Shown here piece by piece: positions 35,262 to 47,173 of a stretch of DNA of 64,000 nt. The notes under the pieces are model-generated. The model was not told the DNA's origin. It did not search any database and was given only the letters and a program-made list of their open reading frames with translations. Numbering within the stretch: position 1 is the first letter of the stretch; every line of letters begins with the position of its first letter. Source of the DNA: Gloeopeniophorella convolvens. Its lineage: Eukaryota > Basidiomycota > Agaricomycetes > Russulales. The position numbers and the translations under genes were made by a program. The stretch lies in contig WTXD01000016.1 in assembly GCA_022496205.1 (NCBI GenBank), positions 248,001 to 312,000 of the forward strand, given 5' to 3'.

Positions 35262-37223
35262 ATGCGAGGGACTGACCCCCTGGCGCGACCAAGTGATCAC
35301 GATTCTGACAGCTCGGACATCGTGAGCACCATCCCCGCACGGTTCCCGCTACCAAAGTCTCTCCAACGGAAGCGTTTCGATGAGAAGGCTATCTCTGAAC
35401 TTGAACTCGAGTCCGACAAGGACGCCGTGTTTCCTTTCCGCTTCACTGACCTTCCGGTCGAGGTGCTCGAGCGCATCTTCCTGTGCTATGCAGAGCCCCG
35501 CCCCAACAACTCTGCGGCATATCGCAAATCCTCCCCGGAATGGCTTCCCATCACTCATGTCTGCCGCACCTGGCGCGCCGTGGCGCACAACTGTCCGACG
35601 CTCTGGTCCAGCATCCCACCGAACGTGAGCGTTTTCTGGGCCGACGTGATGCAACAACGCTCCAAGCCCGCGCCCATGGACGTCCACCTGCGCGTTGGTC
35701 GAAGCGACATCGATGATCGCGAGGTGTGGATGTCCGTGCACGATGCTGTCGTCATTCTCCAGTTCGTCTTTACGCGCCTCCGCACCCTCCGCCTCGACGG
35801 CCCACGGGAAGCCATCCAGCGGGTACTCGAAGCCCTCCGCATACCTGCCAAATCTTTGCATTCTCTGTTCATAAACGTACCCCAATGGGACCGTCCCCAC
35901 CAGTCTCATTTTAGCATCCCGAATGCCTTCGCCTATCAAGCTCCCATCCACAGCCTTTCTTTCACCTCGCTCCACTCACTCCGTGCGCCGGACTGGCTCC
36001 TCCGCAACCTGACGAGCTTCACAACGGACGGCAATTTTGCGCTCATCGAACTGCTCAACGCGCTGCGCAGGATGACCGCTCTCAAGCGCTTCACCCTGCA
36101 CCACTGCCACGCCATCTGGAGCGAAGAGAACTTGTCCGACTACCCACTCGTTGCGCTCGACCAGCTAGAGACGTTCACCGTGCAAGCCGGCCTAACAGCG
36201 CGGCACTTTGTACACCTCCTGAAGCGCTTGAAACTCCCAGACACGACATCCAGGCGCCTCTCCGTGCACACTGTCTATGTTCCCGGATGGGGGTTTTGGA
36301 CGGAGCAGTTCGTGGCGCTTCCACACCTCGCGGCGACGGACGGCGGGCTGCGACACGTCCAGATCAAGGGCGGGCCGACGGAAGGGCGCTTCAGCGCGTG
36401 GACAGATGGCGCTCAGCCCGAGCGCGCGCGCTTCTGCTTCGAGTTATCTTGGAGCGGGAGCCCGCGTGGCTCAGGACCCGTGCGCGCCTTCGACCTCATG
36501 AGTCCATTCTACCATATGCACACCCTGTGCGACGAGCTCGGTACTCGGGAGGTGACCAGACTGGTCGTCATTGGCGACCCGGGGCACGTGGCGGTCTCGG
36601 AGTGGTATTGGCGGCAGGTGCTGCTTTGGCTCCCCGCCATAGAGGAGCTTTGGCTGTACGCTGGCACGGCAGACGTGCTACGGTCTGCATGCCTGGCCCA
36701 AGAGGATGTGCCTCCTATTCTCCAGCGACTAGAGAGGGTGTACGTCGTGGGAGGCGTTGTGTCGACTCCGAGGCCTGAAGCTGTAGTCGACCACTCCCCG
36801 GGCTCAAGCGCCCCTCCATCTGCCCAAGTCGAGACACCCCCACCCGATGAGAACCCGTCTACGGAGCGGTCCTCGACAGGGCCACCCCGTATAGGACCAC
36901 CTTCTGAAGAGTCACCGTCTTCAGAGAAACACTCTACAGATCTACCATCCATCTCAGAGAAACTGCCTTTGGATCCACCTTCGACAGAGCCACTTGTCAC
37001 CCAAGATTCTCAGCCGCTGGCAGATTCTTCTGCTGAAAAAGAGGAGAATGCTAGGGCCCATAGCCTGAACATGACATCTAGCCTGACAGCCCTTCTCCTA
37101 GACAGCAGAGTGCAACTGAAGGAGGTCCACCTTCAGTATTGCACCGTGGAGGAAGGTGTCCTGGAGTCGCTTCACGCTCTGGCTGAAATGCGGGAAAGTT
37201 GCGAGGTGCTTATGGACGTTTAG
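35262..37223 (+). CDS. F-box protein 3 of the local array
   Basis: This single-exon frame encodes 653 aa from ATG 35262. The open frame extends further 5' but without an ATG. The F-box spans about residues 60-115 (RFTDLPVEVLERIFLCY, ITHVCRTWRAVAHNCPTLWSSI). A leucine-rich body follows (LLRNLTSFTTDGNFALIELL, RRMTALKRFTLHHCHAIW). Residues about 500-600 form a Ser/Thr/Pro-rich disordered linker with repeated PPS.E.S and STEPP-like phrases. A short C-terminal leucine-rich piece (VQLKEVHLQYCTVEEGVLESL) ends the protein. Compared with genes 1 and 2 it is longer through this linker. It is presumed to be an SCF adaptor; substrate unknown. Confidence 0.82.
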   Translation: MRGTDPLARPSDHDSDSSDIVSTIPARFPLPKSLQRKRFDEKAISELELESDKDAVFPFRFTDLPVEVLERIFLCYAEPRPNNSAAYRKSSPEWLPITHVCRTWRAVAHNCPTLWSSIPPNVSVFWADVMQQRSKPAPMDVHLRVGRSDIDDREVWMSVHDAVVILQFVFTRLRTLRLDGPREAIQRVLEALRIPAKSLHSLFINVPQWDRPHQSHFSIPNAFAYQAPIHSLSFTSLHSLRAPDWLLRNLTSFTTDGNFALIELLNALRRMTALKRFTLHHCHAIWSEENLSDYPLVALDQLETFTVQAGLTARHFVHLLKRLKLPDTTSRRLSVHTVYVPGWGFWTEQFVALPHLAATDGGLRHVQIKGGPTEGRFSAWTDGAQPERARFCFELSWSGSPRGSGPVRAFDLMSPFYHMHTLCDELGTREVTRLVVIGDPGHVAVSEWYWRQVLLWLPAIEELWLYAGTADVLRSACLAQEDVPPILQRLERVYVVGGVVSTPRPEAVVDHSPGSSAPPSAQVETPPPDENPSTERSSTGPPRIGPPSEESPSSEKHSTDLPSISEKLPLDPPSTEPLVTQDSQPLADSSAEKEENARAHSLNMTSSLTALLLDSRVQLKEVHLQYCTVEEGVLESLHALAEMRESCEVLMDV

Positions 37224-37565
37224 GGCAGGATCCCCGGTACTCTCTGAAACAGACTTTCGGTTACTGACGGACGTTACCCGTGCCACAAATTGTAAGCAGT
37301 GCTTGGACTTTACCAAATCCGCTTGTACACTAGCATAGTTACTTTCGTCGAGCACACCATGAATGCACGACAACCTAGTGCGCATCGCAAGGTTAGGGTT
37401 ATCTGATCGCCGCGGGCCGCGCACGTTCCGCCAATGGTTCACACGTTCCGAGAGCATTCCGGCAGGCTCTCAGCCAAGGAGACCAGCGCCTGATGGGCAC
37501 GGCGTGGGCTGCGACTCTTCCTCGACCTCCTCCCAGAGCACCTCGAGACCCGAGTTTTCCACTCA
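37224..37565. other. intergenic spacer
   Basis: This 342-bp spacer lies between F-box genes 3 and 4 and carries no supported feature. Confidence 0.4.
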
Positions 37566-39665
37566 ATGTTACGACTCCGGATCCGCGGGACACCGGAGAG
37601 TGGCCGCAGTACCCCATCAGCTCAGGTACGTACAAAGCTTAACCTCTTCCAACAGTAGACCTCCCCGTTTGAACGAACAATGGGCTGTATCTAGATTTCG
37701 TCGTCCCGCGTTGGATCGTCGTCCAAGAACAATGCGATTAAACTCGGATCTGCGCTGAAGCGAGCATCGGCTTGGGTATCGAAGCGCCTAAGGCGTGCGC
37801 CGGCCCACCCGTACGTCTTCCCGCCCCGCCTCGCACACGCCCCGTCCAAACCGGAGACATACGTCAGGACCCCCACGAATGACCACAACGTTGTCGCCAA
37901 CCTTCCGGTGGAACTCCTCCATGTCATCTTTCTGCTCCTCGCGGACCCCGGCTTCACGTCCAATTCTGTGTTCGAGGCCATTCAAGGTCGTCCCAATTGG
38001 ATCTCGATCACATACGTTTGTCAACGCTGGCGGGTGGTCGCCCTGGATTGCCAAACACTGTGGTCGACCATTACACCCAGTTTATCGCCGAAGTGGATGT
38101 CGGTGTTGTTCGAGAGGTCCTCGCATGCACCAGCACGTGTGAGTCTCCGTGTCGGTCCCAGTAATCCAGCACCACGCAAAAGGCGTCTCTTAGGCAAGCG
38201 GCGTCGGCGCGTCACAAATTCGTCAACGCTATCTGACGAGGCCCTCGGAACGATGTTCTCTGGGACATCGCACGCCCGGAACCTTCACACGCTCCAGTTG
38301 TCGGGCAACACAAGGGACATGGTTCGGGCCCTTGGGGTGTTCAAAAAGCCCGCACCTCTTGTCTCTCTTTGTTTCGAGACCTGGGATGGGTACGACTACG
38401 ATTTTGATGAAGGATGGGAGGACATAGCATGGTTCGCACCGTCCTTTGACCTACCCGAGGACTTCCTAGGCGGCAGCGCGCCGAAACTGCGTCACCTCCA
38501 TTGTAGCTCCAGCCTGCACATCAACTTCCCGTCGTGGATGACGGGATCAATCTCCGAGCTCACATTGTCCAAACACGTTCGTCCTGACCGGCTCTTCACG
38601 ACGCTCCGCCAGATGCCCCAGCTGGAGAAGCTCGAACTATCCTCCACCGACCGTTATTCATACCCCATAGCTCCTCCGGCTCTCCCAGTGAACCTGGACA
38701 ACCTGAAGCTGTTCGTCCTCGAAAACAGCTGCCTGGAGCTCGCTTCCGCTCTCCTCAGCTGCCTCGTTCTACCTCCCAGCGCGCGCAGACATTTCAAGCT
38801 CGACCTCGGCAGCTATACATACGAAGACGACGTATGGGAGAGGCTCACTACCGTGCTGCAAGCGACAAGTTCAGGCATTTCGCACCCACCGCACGGCGCC
38901 CGCTTTAGGCGGGAGCCGGGGCTTGTCGCCATGGATGTTTGGTCGAAGTCCAGCTCGGGCCACGGGCCGCCTCCCTGGCCACCTCAGGACGAGCAATTCA
39001 GCCTCCAGGTTCGCTCAGAGGATAACAGTTGCCTCTACTGCCTCCACACAACCTACTCCGAATCGAACTTCCACCGCCTCCAGGAGCTCTGCTCCGCCAT
39101 AGGCGGCTCGACCGTCGAAGAGCTGTTCGCAGAGTACGGGATCGGAGAGAACAGCACCCGTCGCCCGGCAATCCCATATCGATGTTGGAACACGTTGTTC
39201 TCGGAGCTCCGTAACGTCAAGACGCTTCATTTCGGCGACGGCGCAGCGGAACTCCTCATTGGCGCCTCGGGCGGGGCCCTCTCCTCCCTCACCGAGAAGC
39301 TCTGCGACTTCCCCAACCTGCAGAAGGTGACGGTTGACAAGGGCTCATTCAGCACGCGGACGCTGTGGAACTGGATACATCTTGTCCACGTGCCGCCCGC
39401 CGGCATGGAGCTATCGGAAGTGCGGGAGCTCGTCCTAACTCTCCTGTCGGAGATGCATTGGAAGCCCACGGAGATCGACTTCGCCGAGGACGTGACCGGG
39501 AGCCTTTTGAAGTTCCTGTTGTATTGGAAGTCCAGGGGTGTCGTCGTCTACGACGTATCGCTTGTGCGCGCGGACTGGGACGAGCCGGAGGGTGTAGAGC
39601 TCCTACAGATGCTGCTGCACATGCTGGATCCTGACTGGGACGCGACCATCTTTGACGTCAACTAG
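37566..39665 (+). CDS. F-box protein 4 of the local array
   Basis: The predicted protein of 676 aa comes from a 60-nt first exon (37566-37625) and a large second exon (37695-39665). The first exon is the only one nearby that gives an ATG and joins in phase (MLRLRIRGTPESGRSTPSAQ then ISSSRVGSS). The F-box is at about residues 86-140 (NLPVELLHVIFLLLADPG, ITYVCQRWRVVALDCQTLWSTI). The body carries the leucine-rich blocks LPEDFLGGSAPKLRHLHCSS and FTTLRQMPQLEKLELSS, and a C-terminal WDEPEGVELLQMLLHMLDPDWD block. These blocks are shared with the F-box gene at 55897, so the two are close paralogues separated by other F-box genes, the MFS gene and the retrotransposon. The basic N-terminal leader (KRLRRAPA) could act in targeting; this is inference. 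Confidence 0.85.
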
Positions 39666-39961
39666 GATGACGCATAGTTTGTATGAGGTTGTTGCTCACT
39701 TTACCTTGTTGCATCTGTACTACCGTCAAACGTGTATCGAAGTATCTCTCATGTTGTATGTTTTATGTACTATACATGTATGCCCTTGCTATGACCCACT
39801 GCTCCCTTCATGTCAAATCACACGCCAAATGCCTACTGATCCCGTCCGATATTGCCATACAAAGATCCCAAAAAGTAGGGTAAATTCACCAACATACGAA
39901 TGCAGAAATCAGCCCCGCAACAGGTAACGAGTCTGTGTCTGTGTCACTAGGGAGGCATGGT

Positions 39962-41522
39962 TTAGCGGAGCTTGGGGTTACGGCCATAGTTGGGCCTGTC
40001 CGGTCTTGAGAATAACCGTAGTTCTACGCGCCGACCGGTGCGCTGGCATGCACGGATGAAAGGCTCCAACGCCGTGCCGTCGTTGGCCTCAAGCATGAGA
40101 TGGCCCAGCCTCGGAAGCAACCCCTCATCAACAGTCTCTCCATCGCGGGGCAGAGCGAGGCACAGCTCCGAGATGAGGTTCTTTCCTATCCGCACCCTTT
40201 CCGCGCCTCCGAACGACCGCAACAACGTGAGCCACTGGTCGCGGTCAACGTCGACCGGGTGCTGAGGGCTGGAGTCGTAGCTTTCGAGAACGAGATCTTG
40301 CACAGGGTTAAGGAGAGATTCTAGTTGGTGGCAGATCTGAGACGCGGCGAAGACTTGCCATTCGATCTGCTTGCAGCCTACGCGAATCGAGATTCCGCGC
40401 GAGGAGTCGGCCCGTCCGCGTGGGTGGAGAGAAATGGAACCAAAGTGCGTCCTGAATTGTACGATCGACTCGCTGAATCGGAGCGTGTCCGAAGTGCCGA
40501 TGAACTCTACTAGATGCGGGACGGAGAACGAGGGCTGGTAGAAGAAAGTGATGTTCAGGTGTCTGAGGACCGGGGCGCTTATCAACGAAACAAGCGCCTC
40601 CAAGTATGCACTTTCGCCGCGGAACTGGAGGTCAACGAGATGCACCATTGGCTTCCGTCGGGCTGGTCTGTGATCTTGATCTACGTCTGGTTTTGGATGA
40701 GGATGGGAGAGGAACCAAATGGATAGATGCTTCAGCCGGGACGTCGCAGGGATTTGCTCCACGAAGCGATGTGGGTCAAAGCTGGCAGATTGAGGGATGC
40801 GGGCCAGTTGAAGAGAGGTGAGGTCGACAGCCGACGCGAGAAACGTCAACTTCGGTGGAAGAGCGACGTTGGAAAGATGCATCCTGGAAACGCGTGGGGC
40901 TTCGAATGTATCAGGGAGTATCTGCCCTTCGTCATTGGCGCGCGTGGTCACGTCGAGGCTCTGCAGCAGGGGGAATTGCCCATCCATACACGCAACCAGC
41001 TTTCGCAGAGCTGGAGCTGGAATGAATTGGAGGGTGACGTCGCGCACGCGCTCGCGTTGTCGGAGTAAGTGCGAGACGTCATGTTCGTCTTTGGGGGTCA
41101 CGATGGAATATCGGAGGACGAGCGGGAAGGGAGGAGACCGAGAAAGGACGTTTGTCGCGGACGCGCGGTTTCTGAAGCGGTTTGCGAAACACAAAAAGAG
41201 CTTTAGACGACTTGCCGACTCGAGGATGAGATTCCTCCATCTCTGACACACGTGCATAAGTTTGTACCACCACCGGTCGTATTTCCAGTCGAACTCTCCA
41301 GTTTGGCGATAGCAATCAAAAATCTCCAGGAGCATGTCGTCATTGAGCTTGCCAATGTCCGATTGATCATACGAAACCAAGTCCTATACGGAAATCGGTG
41401 AGGATGTGAAACAATGACTAGTGACCGTCGGTGCTTACCCTGCCCTGTCGGGTCCTCCGATGTGGCTGCGTAGAGTCGATCTCGCTCTCAAAGCTTTCTT
41501 CCCGGGTTGGAGTCTCTGCCAT
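39962..41522 (-). CDS. F-box-like protein 5 of the local array
   Basis: The predicted protein of 501 aa has a minus-strand first exon 41522-41439 (MAETPTREESFESEIDSTQ...) and second exon 41383-39962, joined in phase 0 through a 55-bp intron. The F-box is compact (residues 34-75: IGKLNDDMLLEIFDCY, WWYKLMHVCQRWRNLILES). The body is leucine-rich with DVTLQFIPAPALRKLVACM, PRVSRMHLSNVALPPKLTFL and APVLRHLNITFFYQPSFSVP. It differs clearly from F-box genes 1-4 and belongs to another subfamily. It is transcribed away from the array and lies head-to-head with the MFS transporter, sharing 548 bp. Confidence 0.82.
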
Positions 41523-42070
41523 TGCGACACGATATCTGTGCAGTGGCGGGCACACAGATGATGGTCGTATAAATGACCTGCTGCCGTGTGACTGGCAGTC
41601 TGCGTTCCCTCTCCACCGGGTTTGACCGCACGGCGGCGCACAGCATCGAAGCGCCGAAATGAGTTAACTTTATATGAACTTGACGCCTGAGCGAACCACT
41701 GGAACTCTGCCGCGAGACATTGGAGGACTCTAATGGTCAACTGCGTCGAGGTGTGAAGACGAAAGGAATCATAATATAATTCGCGTATAATTGGTTGACT
41801 ATGGCTGACAGAACGCGGCGGACCTGGTTCCCGGACCCATCCGGGGCGGTAGATTGGTCGCTGGCTTGAGTCAGCCAGTACTTGTTCGAACCACCCACGG
41901 CGATCATCTGACTTGAACAATCTCGCAATTGCTTTGTCCTAGTTCGTGGTATCCCTCTGGCTACATTCCAGTAGCTTGACTTTCCGAATCGCTGGCCTTT
42001 CCGGTTCAGCGGCATCCATCTGGCTGCTGTGTTTGTCAGGGGTACCAGACGGAGACGGCGATTCGCGCTA
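41523..42070. promoter_or_regulatory. divergent spacer between F-box 5 and the MFS gene
   Basis: These 548 bp lie between two divergently transcribed genes and must hold both promoters. I see no other feature; open frames on the minus strand here have no family resemblance. Confidence 0.4.
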
Positions 42071-44088
42071 ATGGGCGCTAATGACCCGGAGGAGGGATGT
42101 TCACCTACGAAGTCTGCTGCGGTCAATTCCCCAGAGAATATCGCCTTGGCAGAGCTCACGAGGCGTTCCACGACCGATGAATTAGGCTTGCCTTCAACGC
42201 AGACCTCACCAGCATCCCAGAGTATCAAGTGGAGGACACGTCTTCACCTGGCCACCTTTTGCTTGACCATGTTCCTTCTTGGATGGAATGACGGCAGCCT
42301 CGGCCCCTTGATCCCTAGAATCCAGTCGGCATATCATGTAAGTGCATGATTACTACTATGACCCGTGCTTTGATATGTCTCGAAGGTCAACTTCCTTGTC
42401 GTCTCCCTCATATTCGTATCAAATTGTGTGGTGAGTGTACGTCTCTCGACTTTCTCGAACCACACACGAACAAAGACAAGGGAATAATTGTCGGGGTCCT
42501 TCTGAACGTCTACCTTACGAAGAAATTTGGGTTCGGGAAGGCGAGTAGACAGCGACTTTTGCTTGTCTTTTGAGTTATAAAGCCTGACGACTGATGTAGA
42601 TCATCTCCCTAGGTAATGCATGCTTGCTCTCGACCATTCGTGTACCTAACTCGTTGTATGCAGGGTCTTTGGTCGCGCTAGCAACGTGCTGCATCCAAGC
42701 ACCAGCCCCTCCTTTCCCTGTCTTCGTTCTGTCCTACGCCCTTGGTGGATTCGGGACGGCGCTCCAGGTATGTCTTCATTTCTGGTCCAAGGATACGCAA
42801 CTGTGAAGTAACTCCTGCGTACCCAGGAAGCCCACAGTAACGGATACATCCTGAGTCTCAAAAACCCGTCATCAAGGCTAGGATTAGCCCATTCGTTCTA
42901 CGGTTCGGGCTCTGGCGGCGCATTTTTAGCTCGTTTTGGCTCACGTAGACGCGGTCTTAGGCGTCGGCTCGCTCGTTGCGCCCTTCCTTGCTACCAAATT
43001 TGCGCAACTACCCCGTTGGTCGTTCCAATACCTGGCTTCAGCTGGGATCAGTTTCGTCAATGCGATCATGTTGGCAGCCGTGTTCCGGCTCAGGAGCCAA
43101 GATGGTGTGATCCATTGACCCTTACGGGTGGCGAAATTTTTCTGATTGTAATGCCTGAACGCACGTACAGAATGTATGGCGGAAATCGGTGAAAGCCCTG
43201 GAGAATCTGACACAAGCCATGACAACCTATATCTTCAGATATTCCGGCGCAAGAGCATACATTTTTTCGGCTTGTTCATGTTCGCCTATGTTGGGGTTTT
43301 CTCGGCTATCGGCGGTACGACATGACGTGGAGGCCGCGTTCATGTACAACACGAGCTACTGACCATAACGAATAGGGTGGATCGTCTCGTATGTGATAAA
43401 CGTTCGCAGCGGTGGCCCGTCTTCGGGATATATTTCGTCAGGATTCTTCGGAGGTAGTTCCATATGATGGCTCAGCCAGCCGTCAAACGCTCATCGTATA
43501 TCCTAGGAATCGCTCTTGGACCTCTCTCTCTGCTGTGGCTTACGCAGAAGGTGAGAATGTATTGGTTGAAAATGACACATACGTGTCCGACATGCACTAG
43601 TTGGGCAATCGCAAGGCCGTCCTCCTTTACATGATCTTGTCCATTGGGTAAGTTGCATCTTAGGCACAGTCCTCGCTTGCGATGCCTGATACCATCGATC
43701 CATTGGCACTCTAGCCTGGAGTTGATTGTTTGGCTAGTGCCCTCTCTGATCACGGGAGGTGTCTGCATTTCCTTAATTGGGCTCATCCTCGGACCGATCT
43801 ATCCAATTACGATGAACGAGGCGAGCAAAGTCCTTCCCCGCTGGCTCATAACCAGCGCTATGGGATGGCTTTCCGCGTTTGCCATGACGGGATCGGCAGT
43901 GGTCCCTTTTGCCGCGGGTCTACTCGCGCAAGAGAAGGGTCTGTGGACCTTGCAGCCTCTGTAAGTGTAACAATCCCCGAGTGTCGTGGGTCGTGACTAC
44001 TCACGAGGACTTCAGGCTGGTTTCGATGATGACTGTCATGGTTGGGCTGTGGATAATTATCCCACGCACCCACGAACATTCTAACTAG
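42071..44088 (+). CDS. MFS transporter, fucose-permease-like fungal group
   Basis: The predicted protein of 446 aa has thirteen exons: 42071-42337, 42386-42430, 42481-42540, 42600-42612, 42664-42767, 42827-42902, 42961-43104, 43171-43314, 43376-43453, 43507-43550, 43601-43647, 43715-43960 and 44016-44088. Their sum is divisible by three. About twelve membrane helices can be read, starting at LHLATFCLTMFLLGWNDGSLGPLIPRIQ, followed by a family-typical GLAHSFYG...GSLVAPFLATKF stretch. A long hydrophilic loop lies near RSQDECMAEIGESPG between the two six-helix halves. This architecture fits fungal major-facilitator proteins of the fucose-permease or Bsc6 type; the substrate is unknown. Exon 4 is only 13 nt, and the intron after exon 3 starts with GC (GCGAGT) instead of GT. 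Apart from that intron every junction is GT-AG, and the reading frame is continuous. Confidence 0.88.
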
Positions 44089-44461
44089 GGGAGGCACCTC
44101 CGCTCCCGCGGGGGGGGGGGGGGGGGGACACATTGAGTCCCTGTGAAGATCAGTGCTCGTGGAGACGTATGCAAGTTGCATGTATCGGATAGGAGAGTGT
44201 TGTGACCAAGCAACAACACGCAGGTTGAGTTCGCAGTGCATTTCCGCATGACCTGAACGAGGCTCTGGAAATACTTCCGGTCAATACAAGGCACTCAAAT
44301 ACCGTGCTGTTAAGACGGGAAAAACGCCGCGCATCGGAGCGGCACCACCGTTTTGCCACCGTCAGTCGTGCTCCAGCGAGGTAAATAAGTTCTAATGCTT
44401 CCGGCCCGCTCCCGGCCCGGGATGGACAGACGGTGCCGCTACCGACCGAACCACTGTAAAG
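44089..44461. other. intergenic spacer with an 18-base G run
   Basis: This is the MFS 3' flank up to the retrotransposon. It holds an uninterrupted G18 run at 44110-44127, a likely polymerase-slippage or assembly-fragile site. There is no gene. Confidence 0.5.
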
Positions 44462-44477
44462 AATTTAATCAAGTTTT
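44462..44477 (+). repeat. left target-site duplication of the non-LTR element
   Basis: The 16-base word AATTTAATCAAGTTTT is repeated exactly at 55242-55257, on the far side of the retrotransposon. Its A+T-rich sequence is typical of a non-LTR endonuclease target. Confidence 0.9.
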
Positions 44478-45291
44478 AGGCTCCTTGACTTCGTACCACC
44501 ACCATGGTAACAAGCGCCCGCGCTGTAAAGGCGTGGCAAGGACGGGCACAGACGAAACAACGTCGCCCTCGTGAACAACGGCCCTCCCCAATCAATACAA
44601 TAAACTACGAGTGCCTTCACCCAGACGAAAACACAATGCAGTGTGACCCCAACCCACCGCTCACCCTTGCGAGAACCGCGTGAGCGAGACTCACAAGAAG
44701 CCAACACCACGATCCACCAACAGTCATAAACAAGAACCGAGTTGAGATCGCACACGCCAGTGAAAACCAACGAAAACTCAACCGACACATACCCTCCACA
44801 CCGACATCACAATGAGCCAGAAACTCCTACCACCCGTCAGAACACCTGGCCGCCAGCGATGAACCGCGCGAAAACATGGTAATGACATACCGATGACCAA
44901 CCGCTCCGATAGCGGAACACGACGCCACGGCACCACGGCCCGACGAAAGCAACCATAACGGATCGAGCCGTCCCGAACCACAACAACGCCTAAAGGAGAC
45001 CACATGACACGCGGAACGAGACACCACATGACCCAACAACAGAACAGACAGACTTAAGCCACTCCATGAATAAGAAAGGGCAATGACCAGCACAAGAACA
45101 TAAGGAACGAAACTATGTACACATATGTGCATACATGATAACCACATGGCTGCATACTACCAAGTGACTGCTGATATGTGACGACACCTCTGCCTCATGC
45201 AAACCTTCTAAGCGAGCGCCACGGCACAATCCGTGCAGCGTATAAAAACTAAAAATGCCCAGTACATGCAAAACACTAAAAACCATCAGCA

Positions 45292-45996
45292 ATGTCACCT
45301 ACCCTACAAAACGCACATACCGCACCAGCTGTACATTCCCAAAACAACCAGGGAAAAAGGACCCTAATCACACGACGGAAAACCTCCCTACCCAGCTACC
45401 TCCCGCCCATAGCCTACAAACCACTCACACTCATCCCAATGGCTCAGCTCAAAGGCCTTCCCCTCCACGTAGAGCTGTACCCAGGATTCCTCTCCCCAGC
45501 CCGGAGTCTCCACCGCACGACGTGGGAACTGTGCTGTCCCCCACCCAGGGTCCTCACGACGGGCGACTATGTCTCACTGCTATCAAACTCCACAACCCGG
45601 TCATTAGTAATCGTGCGCACAGGGAAGCTCGGCGAACTCCGAGAACGAAGCACCGACTGGGTCGCTTTTGACTTAGTCAGCGATGGCCCGAGCTCCGAAG
45701 ATGTGCAAGGAGACGCGATCTGCGTACAACACGACTACGCGCACTGCTCCCAGACCGACGACCTCAAAGTCCAACATGACAGGGGATGCCCCCAATTCGA
45801 CCTAAACTCAAAAACCATCCTCCTCGCGCGCCCAGCAACAGCCAGTGACAGCCCACCTTGCCGCCACATCGAGGAGCTCTTCGAGCAACACCCCCCGCCG
45901 GCCTTGCCAGTGTACGCGCAGTACCCGCCGGAGGCGGAGGAAGACTTCGCGCAGCTCATGATCTACGCGGCAATCACAGACACAACAGTTCTGTAA
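45292..45996 (+). CDS. extra ORF in the 5' region of the LINE, unknown function
   Basis: This open frame encodes 234 aa from an ATG; a second in-frame ATG (near 45439, MAQLKGLPLHVELYPGF) is a plausible alternative start. I do not recognise a domain. The C-terminal part is acidic and proline-rich (RHIEELFEQHPPPALPVYAQ, PEAEEDFAQLMIYAA). It lies about 2.4 kb upstream of ORF1 and shares the A+C-rich composition of the element, so it is probably part of the element rather than host DNA. It could be a third ORF, or a remnant of another insertion. Confidence 0.45.
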   Translation: MSPTLQNAHTAPAVHSQNNQGKRTLITRRKTSLPSYLPPIAYKPLTLIPMAQLKGLPLHVELYPGFLSPARSLHRTTWELCCPPPRVLTTGDYVSLLSNSTTRSLVIVRTGKLGELRERSTDWVAFDLVSDGPSSEDVQGDAICVQHDYAHCSQTDDLKVQHDRGCPQFDLNSKTILLARPATASDSPPCRHIEELFEQHPPPALPVYAQYPPEAEEDFAQLMIYAAITDTTVL

Positions 45997-46271
45997 GCCC
46001 ACCCCACCCGACCGATGCCCGAAAGACGTCGGAGAGCAGAGGACAGGAAGGGAGCACACTGTATGTACGAATCGTATACTACGACCGCACCACCTGCAGC
46101 GTCCGTTCAACCGCACGCACAACTCTGTTATGTACATACGAGCAACCAATACACATGGCACGACCCCATCTTGACGAACCAGACTGTACAACCTGTTGCA
46201 ACCTCAACACACCCACGACGCTACAAGAACCACAACACGCTACGACTCAGCGCCAAGAACAACACACCCGC

Positions 46272-47169
46272 TGATATGCCACTGCAGCGTACAGACCATG
46301 TTATGGACCGATTTCGCGATTCTACGACTGGACAGTATTGCCTAGCTAAGTCCTTCTTGTTCCGCTTAGTTCCGACCTCCCGGCCCTCAGTTCCGACTTA
46401 GTTACAGCTCTGAAGCCCTAGCACTTGTGGAACGCGACTCTGCGCAGTGTCCAAGTAGCTTACTAAAGCCTCCGGCTGGAGCGCGATCAGCAAGATGTGC
46501 CGCAGCGTACCAATACCTCGGTCGATCGCTCAGAAACCTCGGCCTAAGCCTCGGCATTGCAGCCCTGGCACAAGACGGCTGTTTCGACTTAGCAGTAGCA
46601 TCGGTTCTGGACGGAACGCAGGATGAGTGGTTGAACGGAGTTACTATACCTTTCCGTGTGCGGCCTGCGGTTAGAAGGCTCGCCTTTGTATAAAACCCTC
46701 TCTCGACCTTAGGGCTCAACAGGAAACTCCCCCGGTTGGGATAGTCCACTTCTCATTCTGCCTCCGGCCTAAGTTGGCCTTTCGTTGTATATCGTTTCGC
46801 TACTACTCGGCCGCCACTAAGCCGGATCGCTCACGCTCTCGGCCATCGCTCGGGCCGACTCAGTTGTACGTTGCGTATTTGACCGTTCGCACTAACGACC
46901 TTTAGTTGCGGCATTACGGAGATACTTCTGACACACAGGCCGGCCTACTTCGATCTTGCACGTGTCGCTCTAGCAGTGGCGGCGCTGCTCATGCTTCCGG
47001 CTTACCGCGCGGCCGAAGCGTACGCATCGGTTAGCGCATTGCGGCGCACTCGGCCCTTCCGGCCAACGCCTCGGTCAACAGTCTTCTAGCTAAGTACTTC
47101 CCCACGCACTTGCGGTACTCACCTCAGCATTGTGCTACGAACAGCCCTTGCGCCGGGCTTAGGGTATCA
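46272..47169. mobile_element. solo LTR nested in the LINE
   Basis: The segment starts TGATATGCC and ends GGGTATCA, so its termini TGATA/TATCA are exact inverted repeats with the retroviral-type TG...CA ends. CCGC flanks both sides (46268-46271 and 47170-47173) as a 4-bp target duplication. Base composition changes sharply from A+C-rich to balanced at both ends. A TATAAAA promoter-like box occurs near 46691. There is no gag-pol, so this is a solo LTR left by recombination. It could be Gypsy- or Copia-type; the four-base duplication does not settle this. Confidence 0.65.
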
Positions 47170-47173
47170 CCGC

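Noticed and set aside
46299..47152. Alternative LTR limits starting TGTTATGG and ending CTACGAACA.
   Set aside because: The flanks do not match as a duplication, whereas TGATA...TATCA with CCGC on both sides does.
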